From Pseudomonas putida (lineage in GTDB: Bacteria > Pseudomonadota > Gammaproteobacteria > Pseudomonadales > Pseudomonadaceae), in NCBI RefSeq assembly GCF_001941965.1, contig NZ_MKZO01000073.1, positions 62,001 through 126,000 of the forward strand: a stretch of 64,000 bases of DNA, read 5' to 3'. Positions 34,442 to 43,010 of the stretch are shown here, one piece after another; the stretch's first letter is position 1; every line of letters starts with the position of its first letter. Below the pieces are notes generated by a model that saw only the letters and a program-made list of their open reading frames with translations, was not told where the DNA came from and did no database searches. A program made the translations under genes and the position numbers.

Positions 34442-35847
34442 AGCCTATCGAGCGTTTGCTGGCAGTAGTGGATGGTGAGCTGTCGGCGCGACTGGATGAA
34501 GAGAGGCGAGGGCACATCGACGCGGGGCATGCCCTGTTGCTGGAGTTGATCGCGGCGGGCGAGCCCATCTATGGCGTGACTACCGGGCTCGGCGCTGCGG
34601 TGGACCAGGCACAGGGCGATGCCGGGTTCCAGCAGCGCATTGCTGCCGGCCGGGCGGTGGGTGTGGGGCGGCTGGCGTCGCGGCGGGAGGTGCGGGCCAT
34701 CATGGCCGCGCGGCTGGCCGGAGTGGGCCAGGGGCGCTCGGGCATTTCTCTGGCCAGTGCCCTGGCGCTTGGGGACTTGCTGGATCACGGTATTCACCCC
34801 GAGGTGCCGCTGCTCGGTTCGCTCGGTGAAAGTGATCTGGCGCCTCTGGCCCATGTGACCCTGGCCTTGCAGGGGCAGGGCTGGGTCGAGTATCGCGGCG
34901 AGCGCTTGCCGGCGGATGAAGCCTTGCAGCGGGCCGGGCTGAAGTCGCTGGTACCACGGGACAAGGACGGTCTGGCACTGGTCTCGGCCAACTCGGCAAG
35001 CATCGGGCTGGGGGCTTTGCTGGTCAGTGAGACGGAGCGTTTGCTGGACAGGCAGCGCGGTGTGCTGGCGCTGTCATGCGAAGGCTATCGCGCTGGCGTG
35101 GCACCCTTTCAGGCGGCGCACTTGCGGCCTGCGTCGGGGCAGGCGGAGGAGTCAGCGGCGTTGCTGGCCTTGCTTGACGGCGGTGAGCGGCAGGCGCGTC
35201 GGTTGCAGGATCCCTTGAGTTTTCGCTGTGCCACGGTGGTACTGGGCGCGGTGCGTGATGCGCTGGCGCGGGCCCGGGAGATCGTCGGGATCGAACTGCA
35301 GAGCGGTGCGGACAACCCGGCGCTGGTCGTGGAACGCCGTGAGGTGCTGGTGACGGCGAACTTCGACAGTACCCATCTGGCGCTGGCGTTCGAAGGCCTG
35401 GGGCTGGCCTTGAGCCGGATGTCGGTGGCCAGTGCCGAGCGGACGGCGAAGCTCTTGTCACCCTCTTTCAGCGAGTTGCCGCGCTCCTTGAGCCCGCGTC
35501 CGGGGAGTGTCGGGCTGGCCGCCTTGCAGCGCACGGCGGCGGCGCTGGTGGCGGAGATCGTGCATCTGGCCAATCCCTTGCCGGCGCTCAGCGTGCCGGT
35601 GGCGGACCGGGTCGAGGATTATGCGGGGCAGGGGCTGGCGGTGGTGGAGAAGACCGCGCGGCTGGTGCAGCGGGTGGAGTGGCTGGTCAGGATCGAAGCG
35701 GTGGTGGCGGCGCAGGCGGTGGATCTGCGGACGGGAATCACGCTGGGCTCGGGGGCGGCCGAGGTCTACCGGCAGGTCAGGCGGGTGGTAGCGTTTGTCG
35801 ATGAAGACAGGGCTATCGATGTGACCGGGGAATTCTGGGGCCGCTAG
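34438..35847 (+). CDS. Aromatic amino acid ammonia-lyase (HAL/PAL) homologue lacking the MIO triad
   Basis: The 469-residue protein has the length and architecture of histidine/phenylalanine ammonia-lyases. 'IYGVTTGLG' keeps the catalytic Tyr loop, and 'LQDPLSFRC' keeps the conserved Arg. The MIO-forming Ala-Ser-Gly is absent: at residues 127-138 the protein reads 'GSLGESDLAPLA', one residue shorter than 'GSVGASGDLAPLA'. The 'LLNGT' Asn motif reads 'LVSANSA'. A normal MIO ammonia-lyase reaction is therefore doubtful. It is coupled to the OCD-like gene by ATGA overlap. Confidence 0.8.
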   Translation: MKPIERLLAVVDGELSARLDEERRGHIDAGHALLLELIAAGEPIYGVTTGLGAAVDQAQGDAGFQQRIAAGRAVGVGRLASRREVRAIMAARLAGVGQGRSGISLASALALGDLLDHGIHPEVPLLGSLGESDLAPLAHVTLALQGQGWVEYRGERLPADEALQRAGLKSLVPRDKDGLALVSANSASIGLGALLVSETERLLDRQRGVLALSCEGYRAGVAPFQAAHLRPASGQAEESAALLALLDGGERQARRLQDPLSFRCATVVLGAVRDALARAREIVGIELQSGADNPALVVERREVLVTANFDSTHLALAFEGLGLALSRMSVASAERTAKLLSPSFSELPRSLSPRPGSVGLAALQRTAAALVAEIVHLANPLPALSVPVADRVEDYAGQGLAVVEKTARLVQRVEWLVRIEAVVAAQAVDLRTGITLGSGAAEVYRQVRRVVAFVDEDRAIDVTGEFWGR

Positions 35848-35860
35848 CGCGGCCCATCGT

Positions 35861-36199
35861 TCAGGCCTGCGCGGGCCCTGTGGGAGCTGCGGTTCGGCGC
35901 TCCGACTTGCCAGCGATGAGGCCCCAACGGCCACCACCATTTTGCTCGGTCATCGCCGCCAGAATATCCACCGCGCTATGCCCCTGCTCGATGGCAATCC
36001 CGAACCTGACGCTGTCGATCAACCGCTCCAGCCGTTTCGGGCAACCCCGTTGTTCACGGCTGATCAAGCGCTTGGCCACCACCCGACCCTGTTCATTGGA
36101 CAGGGTCAACATGATGCTGCCGTCCAGGCGCTCGATACTGAGGTTGACCCGGTACTCGTCCGAGAAGGCATCGCTGATCTGCTGAAAGGGCTTGTGCAT
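35861..36199 (-). CDS. DUF3509 domain protein with a REP-derived C-terminus
   Basis: The product has 112 residues. Residues 1-~85 match DUF3509 ('RLDGSIMLTLSNEQGRVVAK', 'RLISREQRG', 'IDSVRFGIAIEQG'). The last ~25 residues are encoded by a REP-like sequence (35878-35925), giving 'GLIAGKSERRTAAPTGP', so the original stop has probably been lost or moved. Start 36199 was chosen because the upstream extension is out of character. It lies 14 bases after the lyase-like gene, in convergent orientation. Confidence 0.7.
   Translation of the reverse strand: MHKPFQQISDAFSDEYRVNLSIERLDGSIMLTLSNEQGRVVAKRLISREQRGCPKRLERLIDSVRFGIAIEQGHSAVDILAAMTEQNGGGRWGLIAGKSERRTAAPTGPAQA
35875..35926. repeat. Modified single REP
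   Basis: The REP-like sequence 'CTGTGGGAGCTG' ... 'CTTGCCAGCGATGAGGCC' is interrupted by an extra ~16 bases (cggttcggcgctccga). The element overlaps the 3' end of the DUF3509 gene. Confidence 0.65.
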
Positions 36200-36295
36200 G
36201 GTGCTCACCTGACAATGACAGTGCATCGGTTGACTGGGCGTTCGATGGCTAGTTCCACAGGGTTGCAAGGCTCGGGCCGAGTGGTCATGAAATAT

Positions 36296-36754
36296 TCAAG
36301 CGAGGTGTGTCGCCCCCACCAGCACCGGACACCCCACCTGATCGATCACCTTCCCGCTCACCGACGGATCCAGCAACCGCCCCAGCCGCGACAGATGCCG
36401 GTGGCCCATCACGATCAGTTCCACATTCAACTCCCGTGCCTTGCCGACGATCACCTCCACCGGACCACCCGCCACTAGGCTCCCGGTGCAGTCGCCGAAC
36501 CCGGCCTCGCGCAACGCCCGCACCGCTTCACCCACCGCCCGCTCCGCAAGCTGTTGCTCGTCACACGCCGCCGGATATTCCTCCAGCTCGCCCCGGGTAT
36601 AAGGCGCCGGGTGGTCATGCACCGCGAAGGTGCTGTCGATCGCCAGCAGCACATGCAGCCGGTGCAACTCAGGGCGGCAGTAGCGCCGCGCCAGATCGAG
36701 CAGGGCCGTGCAGGCAGGAGAAGCATCGATAGCGATCAGGACCGGACTGGACAT
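36296..36754 (-). CDS. Universal stress protein (UspA family)
   Basis: The product has 152 residues. The USP fold begins 'SSPVLIAIDASPACTALLDL' and ends with the nucleotide-binding pattern 'VELIVMGHRHLSRLGRLLDP' and 'SGKVIDQVGCPVLVG', close to the ATP-binding G-2x-G-9x-G-S motif. Start 36754 excludes an unlikely extension overlapping the promoter region. It is divergent from the LysR gene, across a gap with a LysR-like palindrome. Confidence 0.88.
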   Translation of the reverse strand: MSSPVLIAIDASPACTALLDLARRYCRPELHRLHVLLAIDSTFAVHDHPAPYTRGELEEYPAACDEQQLAERAVGEAVRALREAGFGDCTGSLVAGGPVEVIVGKARELNVELIVMGHRHLSRLGRLLDPSVSGKVIDQVGCPVLVGATHLA

Positions 36755-36836
36755 GCGAATACCTTGGGGAAAAAAGGACAAGGCATTCTCGGCGCATTCC
36801 CCTGCCCTGATAAATGGCCTGCCGTGCACTGGATCG

Positions 36837-36853
36837 TTGCGTCCGGCGCAATC
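36837..36853. promoter_or_regulatory. Candidate LysR operator, copy 1
   Basis: TTGCGTCCGGCGCAATC contains the 15-bp palindrome TTGCG-N5-CGCAA. It lies 52 bases upstream of the LysR gene start. It matches copy 2 (37819-37835) at 16 of 17 positions, which suggests autoregulation by the same protein. Confidence 0.6.
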
Positions 36854-36904
36854 CACTGAGCTGCTAAGATCGCGTTTCCATCATTCGCCAAAGGGAACCC
36901 GGCC

Positions 36905-37810
36905 ATGCAACTCCCGGACATGAACCTGCTCGTCGCCCTCGATGCCCTGCTCGACGAAGGCAGCGTGGTCGGCGCCGCCCAGCGCATGAACCTGAGCCCG
37001 GCGGCAATGAGCCGGACCCTGAGCCGGATCCGCGAAGCCCTTGGCGATCCGGTCCTGGTCCGCGCCGGCCGCGGGCTGGTGCCGACCCCACGGGCCCTGG
37101 CGTTGCAGGAGCAGGTGCGGGTCCTGGTGGAGCAGGCCGGGCAAGTGTTCCGCGGCGGCGACGAGGTGGACCTGGCCAACCTCGACCGGGCCTTCAATAT
37201 CCGCACCAACGACCTGTTTATCGCCCTCTATGGCGCGCAACTGCTGCGTGCCATGCACGAACAGGCACCTAACACCGTGCTGCGCTTCGTCCCGGAAAGC
37301 GGCGGTGACGACGATGCGGTGCTGCGCGACGGGCGCACCGACCTGATCATCAGTTCGAGCATCGACCTCGGTCCGGAGATCAAGGTGCAGAGCCTGTTCA
37401 ACACCATCTATGTGGGCCTGGCACGGCGCGATCATCCGATCTTCGAGGGCGAGATCACCCCGGAGAGCTTCGCCGCCTATCCGCAGATCAGCGTGTCGCG
37501 CCGCGGCCGGGCCAACGGGCCGATCGATGTGGAACTGGCCAACTACAAGGTGCAGCGGCGGGTCGCGCTGATCACCCCGAGCTTCCACTCGGCGATGTTC
37601 TCCCTGCCGGCTTCGGACCTGATCCTGCCGATGCCGGCCAATATCCTCAACAGCGTGCACCGCCTCGGCCTGCCGCTGCGCTCCTTCGAGATTCCGCTGC
37701 CGATGGAGCGGGTCACGGTGATGCAGGCCTGGCATCCGCGCTTCCATAACGATCCGGCCCACCGCTGGCTGCGCCAGACCCTGAAAACCTGCTGTGAAGT
37801 CGACCCGTGA
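36905..37810 (+). CDS. LysR-family regulator of the adjacent efflux operon
   Basis: The product has 301 residues. N-terminal HTH: 'LDALLDEGSVVGAAQRMNLS', 'AAMSRTLSRIREALGDPVLV', 'GLVPTPRAL'. The effector domain follows. It precedes, on the same strand, an MFS-HlyD-OMF efflux set with a 106-bp gap. Near-identical palindromes lie upstream of both the regulator and the MFS gene, so it likely controls both. The inducer is unknown. Confidence 0.88.
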   Translation: MQLPDMNLLVALDALLDEGSVVGAAQRMNLSPAAMSRTLSRIREALGDPVLVRAGRGLVPTPRALALQEQVRVLVEQAGQVFRGGDEVDLANLDRAFNIRTNDLFIALYGAQLLRAMHEQAPNTVLRFVPESGGDDDAVLRDGRTDLIISSSIDLGPEIKVQSLFNTIYVGLARRDHPIFEGEITPESFAAYPQISVSRRGRANGPIDVELANYKVQRRVALITPSFHSAMFSLPASDLILPMPANILNSVHRLGLPLRSFEIPLPMERVTVMQAWHPRFHNDPAHRWLRQTLKTCCEVDP

Positions 37811-37817
37811 ACCACGG

Positions 37818-37834
37818 ATTGCGTCTGGCGCAAT
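37818..37834. promoter_or_regulatory. Candidate LysR operator, copy 2, upstream of efflux operon
   Basis: ATTGCG-N5-CGCAAT is a 17-bp perfect palindrome 82 bases upstream of the MFS start. It is nearly identical to copy 1 at 36837. Confidence 0.6.
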
Positions 37835-37916
37835 CGTAAACTGCCCATAAGTCAGTTTTCGTCAGTAGTCGGGGTTTTTAAACTCCCTCCAGTCAATTTG
37901 TTGCTGGAGATTTCTG

Positions 37917-39455
37917 ATGACTTCCCTGTCCGCGCCCCTTGCCGCGCCAGTCGCCCCCCAGGCGGCCGCCCCCGCGCAGCCGGCGTTCGGCCTGCAGGTG
38001 GTGGTCGGTCTGTTCGGCGTGCTGCTGGCGGTGCTCTGCGCCGGGCTCAACGAGATGGTGACCAAGGTCTCCCTGGCGGATATCCGCGGTGCCATGGGCA
38101 TCGGCGCCGACGAGGGTGCCTGGCTGGTGGCGGTGTATGCCGCCGCCTCGGTGTCGGCCATGGCTTTTGCGCCCTGGCTGGCGACCACCTTCTCCCTGCG
38201 GCGCTTCACGCTGTCGGCCATCGGCGTATTCGCCGTGCTCGGCCTGCTCCAGCCCTACGCCCCGGACCTGTACAGCCTGATGCTGCTGCGCATCGTCCAG
38301 GGTCTGGCTTCCGGGGCGTTGCCGCCGATGCTGATGAGCGTGGCCCTGCGCTTCCTGCCGCCGGGGATCAAGGTCTACGGCCTGGCCTGCTACGCCCTGA
38401 CCGCCACCTTCGGCCCCAACCTCGGGACGCCGTTGGCCGGACTGTGGACCGAGTATGTCGGCTGGCAGTGGTCGTTCTGGCAGATCATCGTGCCGTCGCT
38501 GCTGGCGATGTTCTGCGTCGGCTGGGGCCTGCCCCAGGACCCGCTGCGCCTGGAACGCTTCCGCCAACTGGACTGGCGCGGCGTGCTGCTCGGCCTGCCG
38601 GCGATCAGTTCGCTGGTCCTCGGACTGAGCCTGGGCGACCGCTGGGGCTGGTTCGACTCGCCGCTGATCTGCTGGCTGCTCGGCGGTGGCCTGGTGCTGC
38701 TGGTGCTGTTCATGTTCAACGAATGGTCCGAGCCGCTGCCGTTCTTCCAGTTGCGCATGCTGGGTCGGCGCAACCTCAGCTTCGCCCTGGTGACTTTGGC
38801 CGGGGTGCTGATCGTGCTGTCGGCGGCGATCAGCATTCCTTCGGCGTACCTGGCCCAGGTCCAGGGCTATCGCCCGGCGCAGACCAGCCCACTGATGCTG
38901 CTGGTGGCCATGCCGCAACTGATCTCGCTGCCGCTGGTGGCGGCGCTGTGCAATATCCGCGCAGTGGACTGCCGCTGGGTCCTGGCCTGCGGTCTCGGCC
39001 TGCTGGCCCTGGCCTGCCTCGGCGGCACCCAACTGACCTCGGAATGGATCCGCGACAACTTCTACGTCCTGCAACTGCTCCACGTGTTCGGCCAGCCGAT
39101 GGCGGTGCTGCCGCTGCTGATGCTGTCCACCAACGGCATGAGCCCGCAGGAAGGGCCGTTCGCCTCGGCCTGGTTCAACACGGTGAAGGGCCTGGCGGCG
39201 GTGATCGCCGGCGGCCTGCTGGATGCCCTCGGCACCCTGCGCCGGCATTTCCACTCCACCCACCTCACCGACAGCCTGGGCAACGCCCCCTTGCTCGACG
39301 ACACCGCTGCCGACCTGGCCAAGCGCATTCATGAACAGGCCCTGGTACTGACTTCGGCCGACCTCTACCTGGTCATGGCCTGCATTGCCGTGGCCCTGAT
39401 CTGCCTGATTCCTTTCGTGCCTACACGGGTCTACCCACCGCGCGCGGTGGCCTGA
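37917..39455 (+). CDS. MFS transporter, DHA2 (EmrB/QacA) family
   Basis: The product has 512 residues and about 14 predicted helices. Family motifs include 'VSLADIRGAMGIGADEGAWL', 'AFAPWLATTFSLRRFTL' and 'RIVQGLASGALPPMLMSVAL' (antiporter motif region), then 'GWQWSFWQIIVPSLLAMFCV'. With the HlyD and NodT-type genes that follow, it makes an EmrAB-TolC-like tripartite pump driven by proton motive force. The exported compound is unknown. Confidence 0.92.
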   Translation: MTSLSAPLAAPVAPQAAAPAQPAFGLQVVVGLFGVLLAVLCAGLNEMVTKVSLADIRGAMGIGADEGAWLVAVYAAASVSAMAFAPWLATTFSLRRFTLSAIGVFAVLGLLQPYAPDLYSLMLLRIVQGLASGALPPMLMSVALRFLPPGIKVYGLACYALTATFGPNLGTPLAGLWTEYVGWQWSFWQIIVPSLLAMFCVGWGLPQDPLRLERFRQLDWRGVLLGLPAISSLVLGLSLGDRWGWFDSPLICWLLGGGLVLLVLFMFNEWSEPLPFFQLRMLGRRNLSFALVTLAGVLIVLSAAISIPSAYLAQVQGYRPAQTSPLMLLVAMPQLISLPLVAALCNIRAVDCRWVLACGLGLLALACLGGTQLTSEWIRDNFYVLQLLHVFGQPMAVLPLLMLSTNGMSPQEGPFASAWFNTVKGLAAVIAGGLLDALGTLRRHFHSTHLTDSLGNAPLLDDTAADLAKRIHEQALVLTSADLYLVMACIAVALICLIPFVPTRVYPPRAVA

Positions 39456-39461
39456 GCCCGG

Positions 39462-40544
39462 ATGAATTCGAGAATTTTCGACATGACCAACACCCGCAAG
39501 AACATCCTGATCGGCTCGGTGCTCGCCATCGCCGTCCTCGCTGCCATCGGTGCCCCGCACCTGCTGGGCAACGACCACCGGCAGAGCACCAACGACGCCT
39601 ACGTCAGCGCCGACTACACCGTGGTCGCGCCGAAGGTGAGCGGTTTCATCAAGGAAGTGCTGGTGGAAGACAACCAGCAAGTCCAGGCCGGGCAACTGCT
39701 GGCGACTCTCGATGACCGCGATTACCAGGCCGCCCTCGATGCTGCCCAGGCGCAGTTGCTGGTGGCCCGGGCGCAGAGTGCCGATGCTCGCGCGACCCTC
39801 GAGCGCCAGGCCGCGCTGATCGCCCAAGCCGAGGCGGCGGTGAAGGCGGCGCAGGCGGAAGCGGCCTTTGCCGATCATGAAACCACCCGCTACAGCCGCC
39901 TGGCCGAGCAGGGTGCCGGCACCGTGCAGAACGCCCAGCAGGCGCGCAGCCGGGTCGACCAGGCCCGCGCCCGCCTGGCCAACGCACAGGCCGCACTGCT
40001 GGCGACGCGCAAGCAGGTAGATATCCTCCAGGCCCAGGTGGCCAGCGCCGACGGCCAGCTCAAGCGTGCCGAAGCCGGACTGGAGAAGGCCAACCTGGAC
40101 CTGTCCTACACGCGCATCCTGGCGCCGGTGGACGGCATGGTCGGCGAGCGTGCATTGCGCGTCGGTGCCTACGTCAACCCGGGTGCCCGCCTGCTTTCGG
40201 TGGTGCCGCTCAACCACGCCTACGTCGTCGGCAACTTCCAGGAAACCCAGCTTACCCATGTCCAGCCTGGCCAGCCGGTGAGCATCAGCGTCGATACCTT
40301 CTCCGGCGAAACCCTGCGCGGCCACGTGCAGAGCATCGCCCCGGCCACCGGGGTGACCTTCGCTGCCGTCAAGCCGGACAACGCCACCGGCAACTTCACC
40401 AAGGTGGTCCAGCGCATTCCGGTGAAGATCGTCTTCGACGCCGACCAGCCGCTGCTGGAGCGCCTGCGGGTGGGCATGTCGGTGGAAGCGGTGATCGATA
40501 CCCAGGGTGACACCCTCAACGGCAAGGAGATCAGCGCGCGATGA
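39462..40544 (+). CDS. HlyD-family membrane fusion protein (EmrA-like)
   Basis: The product has 360 residues. One membrane helix near residues 14-34 is followed by the biotinyl-lipoyl halves 'VVAPKVSGFIKEVLVEDNQQ' and 'LSYTRILAPVDGMVGERALR', with a long coiled hairpin between them. It would bridge the MFS pump and the OMF. ATG 39483 is an alternative start seven residues later. The 3' end overlaps the outer-membrane gene by 4 bases. Confidence 0.9.
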   Translation: MNSRIFDMTNTRKNILIGSVLAIAVLAAIGAPHLLGNDHRQSTNDAYVSADYTVVAPKVSGFIKEVLVEDNQQVQAGQLLATLDDRDYQAALDAAQAQLLVARAQSADARATLERQAALIAQAEAAVKAAQAEAAFADHETTRYSRLAEQGAGTVQNAQQARSRVDQARARLANAQAALLATRKQVDILQAQVASADGQLKRAEAGLEKANLDLSYTRILAPVDGMVGERALRVGAYVNPGARLLSVVPLNHAYVVGNFQETQLTHVQPGQPVSISVDTFSGETLRGHVQSIAPATGVTFAAVKPDNATGNFTKVVQRIPVKIVFDADQPLLERLRVGMSVEAVIDTQGDTLNGKEISAR

Positions 40545-42004
40545 ACAGCCTGTTTCGCTTGAGCCCGTTGCTGCTCGGCGTGGTACTCGCCGGCTGTACC
40601 CTGGGCCCGGATTTCCAGCGCCCGGACAGCCAGGCGCCGCAGCAGTGGGCCGGGTTGCAGGGCGAGGCGGCTGCCAGCCAGCCGGTTGCCGAGCCGCTGG
40701 AACTGCGCTGGTGGGAGAGTTTCCACGATGCCCGTCTCAGCGCCCTGATCGAAAAGGTCGCAGCCAACAACCTCGACCTGCGCATGGCCAGTGCGCGGCT
40801 GTTGCAGAGCCGCGCCTTGCGCAGCAGCATCGCCGCCGATGAAACGCCATCGGTGGGCGTCAGCGGTGGCTACAGCCGGGCGCGCAACAGCGCTGAAGGG
40901 CTGAGCGATCCGTCCGGGAATTCGGGCAAGGCGGCCTACAACCTGTGGCAGGGTGATCTGGTTGCTGGTTGGGAGCTGGACCTCTGGGGTCGGGTACGGC
41001 GTCAGGTCGAAGCGGCCGACGCTTCGGTGGAAGTGGCCGAAAACGACCGCCGTAGCGTGCTCCTGGCGCTGCTGGCGGAAACGGCGGGTGACTATATCCA
41101 GCTGCGCGCGGTGCAGCACAGCCTGGCGGTGACCCGCGACAACCTCAAGGTCGCGCAGCACAGCCTGAAACTGTCCAATGACCGTCAGGCCCAAGGGGTT
41201 GCCACCCGTCTCGATGTGGCCCAGGCCAGTGCCCAGGTGGCGTCCATCGAGGCGCGTTTGCCGACCCTGGAAGCGCGTCAGGCCGATCTGATCAATGCCA
41301 TCGGCCTGCTTGCCGCCGAGCCGCCGCGCACGTTGCAGAGCGAGCTGCTGGAAAGCGCCGAACTGCCGGCGCCACAACAGCGCTTCGCGATTGGCGTGCC
41401 GTCGCAGCTGGCCGAGCGGCGGCCGGATATCCGTCAGGCTGAAGCGCGCCTGCACGCGGCGACGGCGAGCATCGGCGTGGCCAAGGCGGACTTCTATCCG
41501 AGCATCCGCCTGTCCGGCAATTTCGGTTTCCAGGCCATGCAGCTCAGTGATTTCGGCGCCTGGGATGCCCGGCGCTTCGCCATTGGCCCGCAGGTTTCCC
41601 TGCCGATCTTCGAGGGCGGGCGCTTGAGTGGTGTGCTTGAGCTGCGTGAGGCGCAGCAGCAGGAAGCGGCGCTGAACTACCGCAAGGTGGTACTCGGCGC
41701 CTGGCATGAAATCGACGATGTGCTACGCCTGTACAACGCCAGTCAGTTGCGTCGTGATCATCTGGCCGAGGCGGTCAGGCAGAACAGGATCGCGCTGGAG
41801 ACGGCGCAGCGGCAGTACGTCGAGGGAGCGGTGGACTTCCTCAATGTGCTGAGTGTGCAGGGGGCGTTGCTGGCCAGTGAAGAGCAGTGGATCGACAGCT
41901 CGGCGGCGGTGTCCCAGGCGTTGGTGGGGTTGTACAAGGCGCTGGGGGGCGGCTGGCAGGCGTTCGATCTGGCTGAAACACCCCAAATGGCCCAGCACCA
42001 CTAA
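40541..42004 (+). CDS. NodT-family outer membrane efflux lipoprotein
   Basis: The product has 487 residues. The lipoprotein signal 'RLSPLLLGVVLAGCTLGPDF' has an LAGC lipobox. Two TolC-like repeats are visible ('WWESFHDARLSALIEKVAAN', 'GWELDLWGRVRRQVEAADAS', 'RPDIRQAEARLHAATASIGV', 'FYPSIRLSGNFG'). It is the outer-membrane channel of the MFS-HlyD-OMF pump, translationally coupled by overlap with the HlyD gene. Confidence 0.93.
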   Translation: MNSLFRLSPLLLGVVLAGCTLGPDFQRPDSQAPQQWAGLQGEAAASQPVAEPLELRWWESFHDARLSALIEKVAANNLDLRMASARLLQSRALRSSIAADETPSVGVSGGYSRARNSAEGLSDPSGNSGKAAYNLWQGDLVAGWELDLWGRVRRQVEAADASVEVAENDRRSVLLALLAETAGDYIQLRAVQHSLAVTRDNLKVAQHSLKLSNDRQAQGVATRLDVAQASAQVASIEARLPTLEARQADLINAIGLLAAEPPRTLQSELLESAELPAPQQRFAIGVPSQLAERRPDIRQAEARLHAATASIGVAKADFYPSIRLSGNFGFQAMQLSDFGAWDARRFAIGPQVSLPIFEGGRLSGVLELREAQQQEAALNYRKVVLGAWHEIDDVLRLYNASQLRRDHLAEAVRQNRIALETAQRQYVEGAVDFLNVLSVQGALLASEEQWIDSSAAVSQALVGLYKALGGGWQAFDLAETPQMAQHH

Positions 42005-42007
42005 ACC

Positions 42008-42081
42008 CTGTGGGAGCTGGCTTGCCAGCGATTGCATTAGTGAATTCACCATGGCAATCGCTGGCAAGCCAGCTCCCACAG
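42008..42081. repeat. REP pair, tail-to-tail orientation
   Basis: Arms 42008-42035 and 42054-42081 are a 28-bp exact inverted repeat of the REP core plus 'ttgc' / 'gcaa'. Orientation is opposite to most other pairs here (CTGTGGGAG first). It separates the efflux operon from the SDR gene. Confidence 0.9.
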
Positions 42082-42125
42082 TGACCGCGTTGCTCTTTCG
42101 ATTGATTTAACTCCAGGAGGCCCAC

Positions 42126-42920
42126 ATGCAAATCTCCCTCAACGGCAAGCGCGCCATCGTCAGCGGTTCCACCGCCGGCATCGGCCTGGCCATCGCCATC
42201 GGCCTGGCCGAGGCGGGTGCCGAGGTGGTGCTCAACGGTCGCAGCCAGGCCCGGGTCGACCAGGCCCTGAAGCAGGTCCGCGACAAGGTCCCGGCCGCCC
42301 GCATCATCGGCGTGGCCGCTGACCTCGGCACTGCCGAAGGCGCCCGGCAACTGTTCGAGCAGGTGCCGCAGACCGATATCCTGGTCAACAACCTCGGCAT
42401 CTTCGAACCCAAGGGCTTCTTCGAGATCAGCGATGATGAGTGGCAGCGTTTCTTCGAGGTCAATGTGCTCAGTGCAGTGCGCCTGTCACGCCACTACGCG
42501 CCGGGGATGAAGGAGCGCAACTGGGGGCGGGTGTTGTTCCTGTCCAGCGAATCGGCGCTGCAGATCCCCACCGAGATGGTGCACTACGGCACCACCAAGA
42601 CCGCACTGCTGGCCGTGTCCCGCGGTCTGGCGGAAACCCTGGCGGGCACCGGGGTGACGGTCAACGCCGTGCTGCCGGGCCCGACCCGCTCGGAAGGCGT
42701 GGGTGATTTCTTCGGGCAGATGGCCAGGGACCAGGGCGTGTCGACGGCGGAACTGGAAGCCAGCTTTATCGCCGAGCACCGGCCCAGCTCGATCATCCAG
42801 CGTCTGGCGACGGTGGAGGAAGTGGCGAACCTGGTGGTGTACCTGGCGTCGAAGCAGGCCAGTGCGACCACCGGGGCGGGGATGCGGGTGGATGGTGGGG
42901 TGGTGCGGTCGATTGCCTGA
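42126..42920 (+). CDS. Short-chain dehydrogenase/reductase
   Basis: The product has 264 residues. It has cofactor motif 'VSGSTAGIGLAIAIGLAEAG', 'NNLGIF' in place of NNAG, catalytic Ser in 'FLSSESALQIP' and the pair in 'HYGTTKTALLAVSRG' (Tyr, Lys), ending 'TGAGMRVDGGVVRSIA'. The substrate is unknown. A strong ribosome site (ccaggagg) precedes it. No operon partner is close, as REP elements flank both sides. Confidence 0.88.
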   Translation: MQISLNGKRAIVSGSTAGIGLAIAIGLAEAGAEVVLNGRSQARVDQALKQVRDKVPAARIIGVAADLGTAEGARQLFEQVPQTDILVNNLGIFEPKGFFEISDDEWQRFFEVNVLSAVRLSRHYAPGMKERNWGRVLFLSSESALQIPTEMVHYGTTKTALLAVSRGLAETLAGTGVTVNAVLPGPTRSEGVGDFFGQMARDQGVSTAELEASFIAEHRPSSIIQRLATVEEVANLVVYLASKQASATTGAGMRVDGGVVRSIA

Positions 42921-42936
42921 TTGTTTGTGGTGTGCT

Positions 42937-43010
42937 TGAGGGCCCTATCGCTGGCAAGCCAGCTCCCACAGGGTTTTGTGGAGGGCTTGCCAGTGATGAG
43001 GCCCTCGAGG
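42937..43010. repeat. REP pair, right copy diverged
   Basis: The left core at 42946-42970 is intact. The right core (42978-42996) is shortened and mutated ('ggagggcttgccagtgat'), but the outer arms 'tgagggcc' / 'ggccctcg' remain. It lies between convergent SDR genes, and the 43011 gene stops right at its edge. Confidence 0.8.

Noticed and set aside
37893..40325. Minus-strand open frame of 810 codons opposite the efflux operon
   Set aside because: Glutamine/His/Arg-rich shadow of the MFS and HlyD genes.
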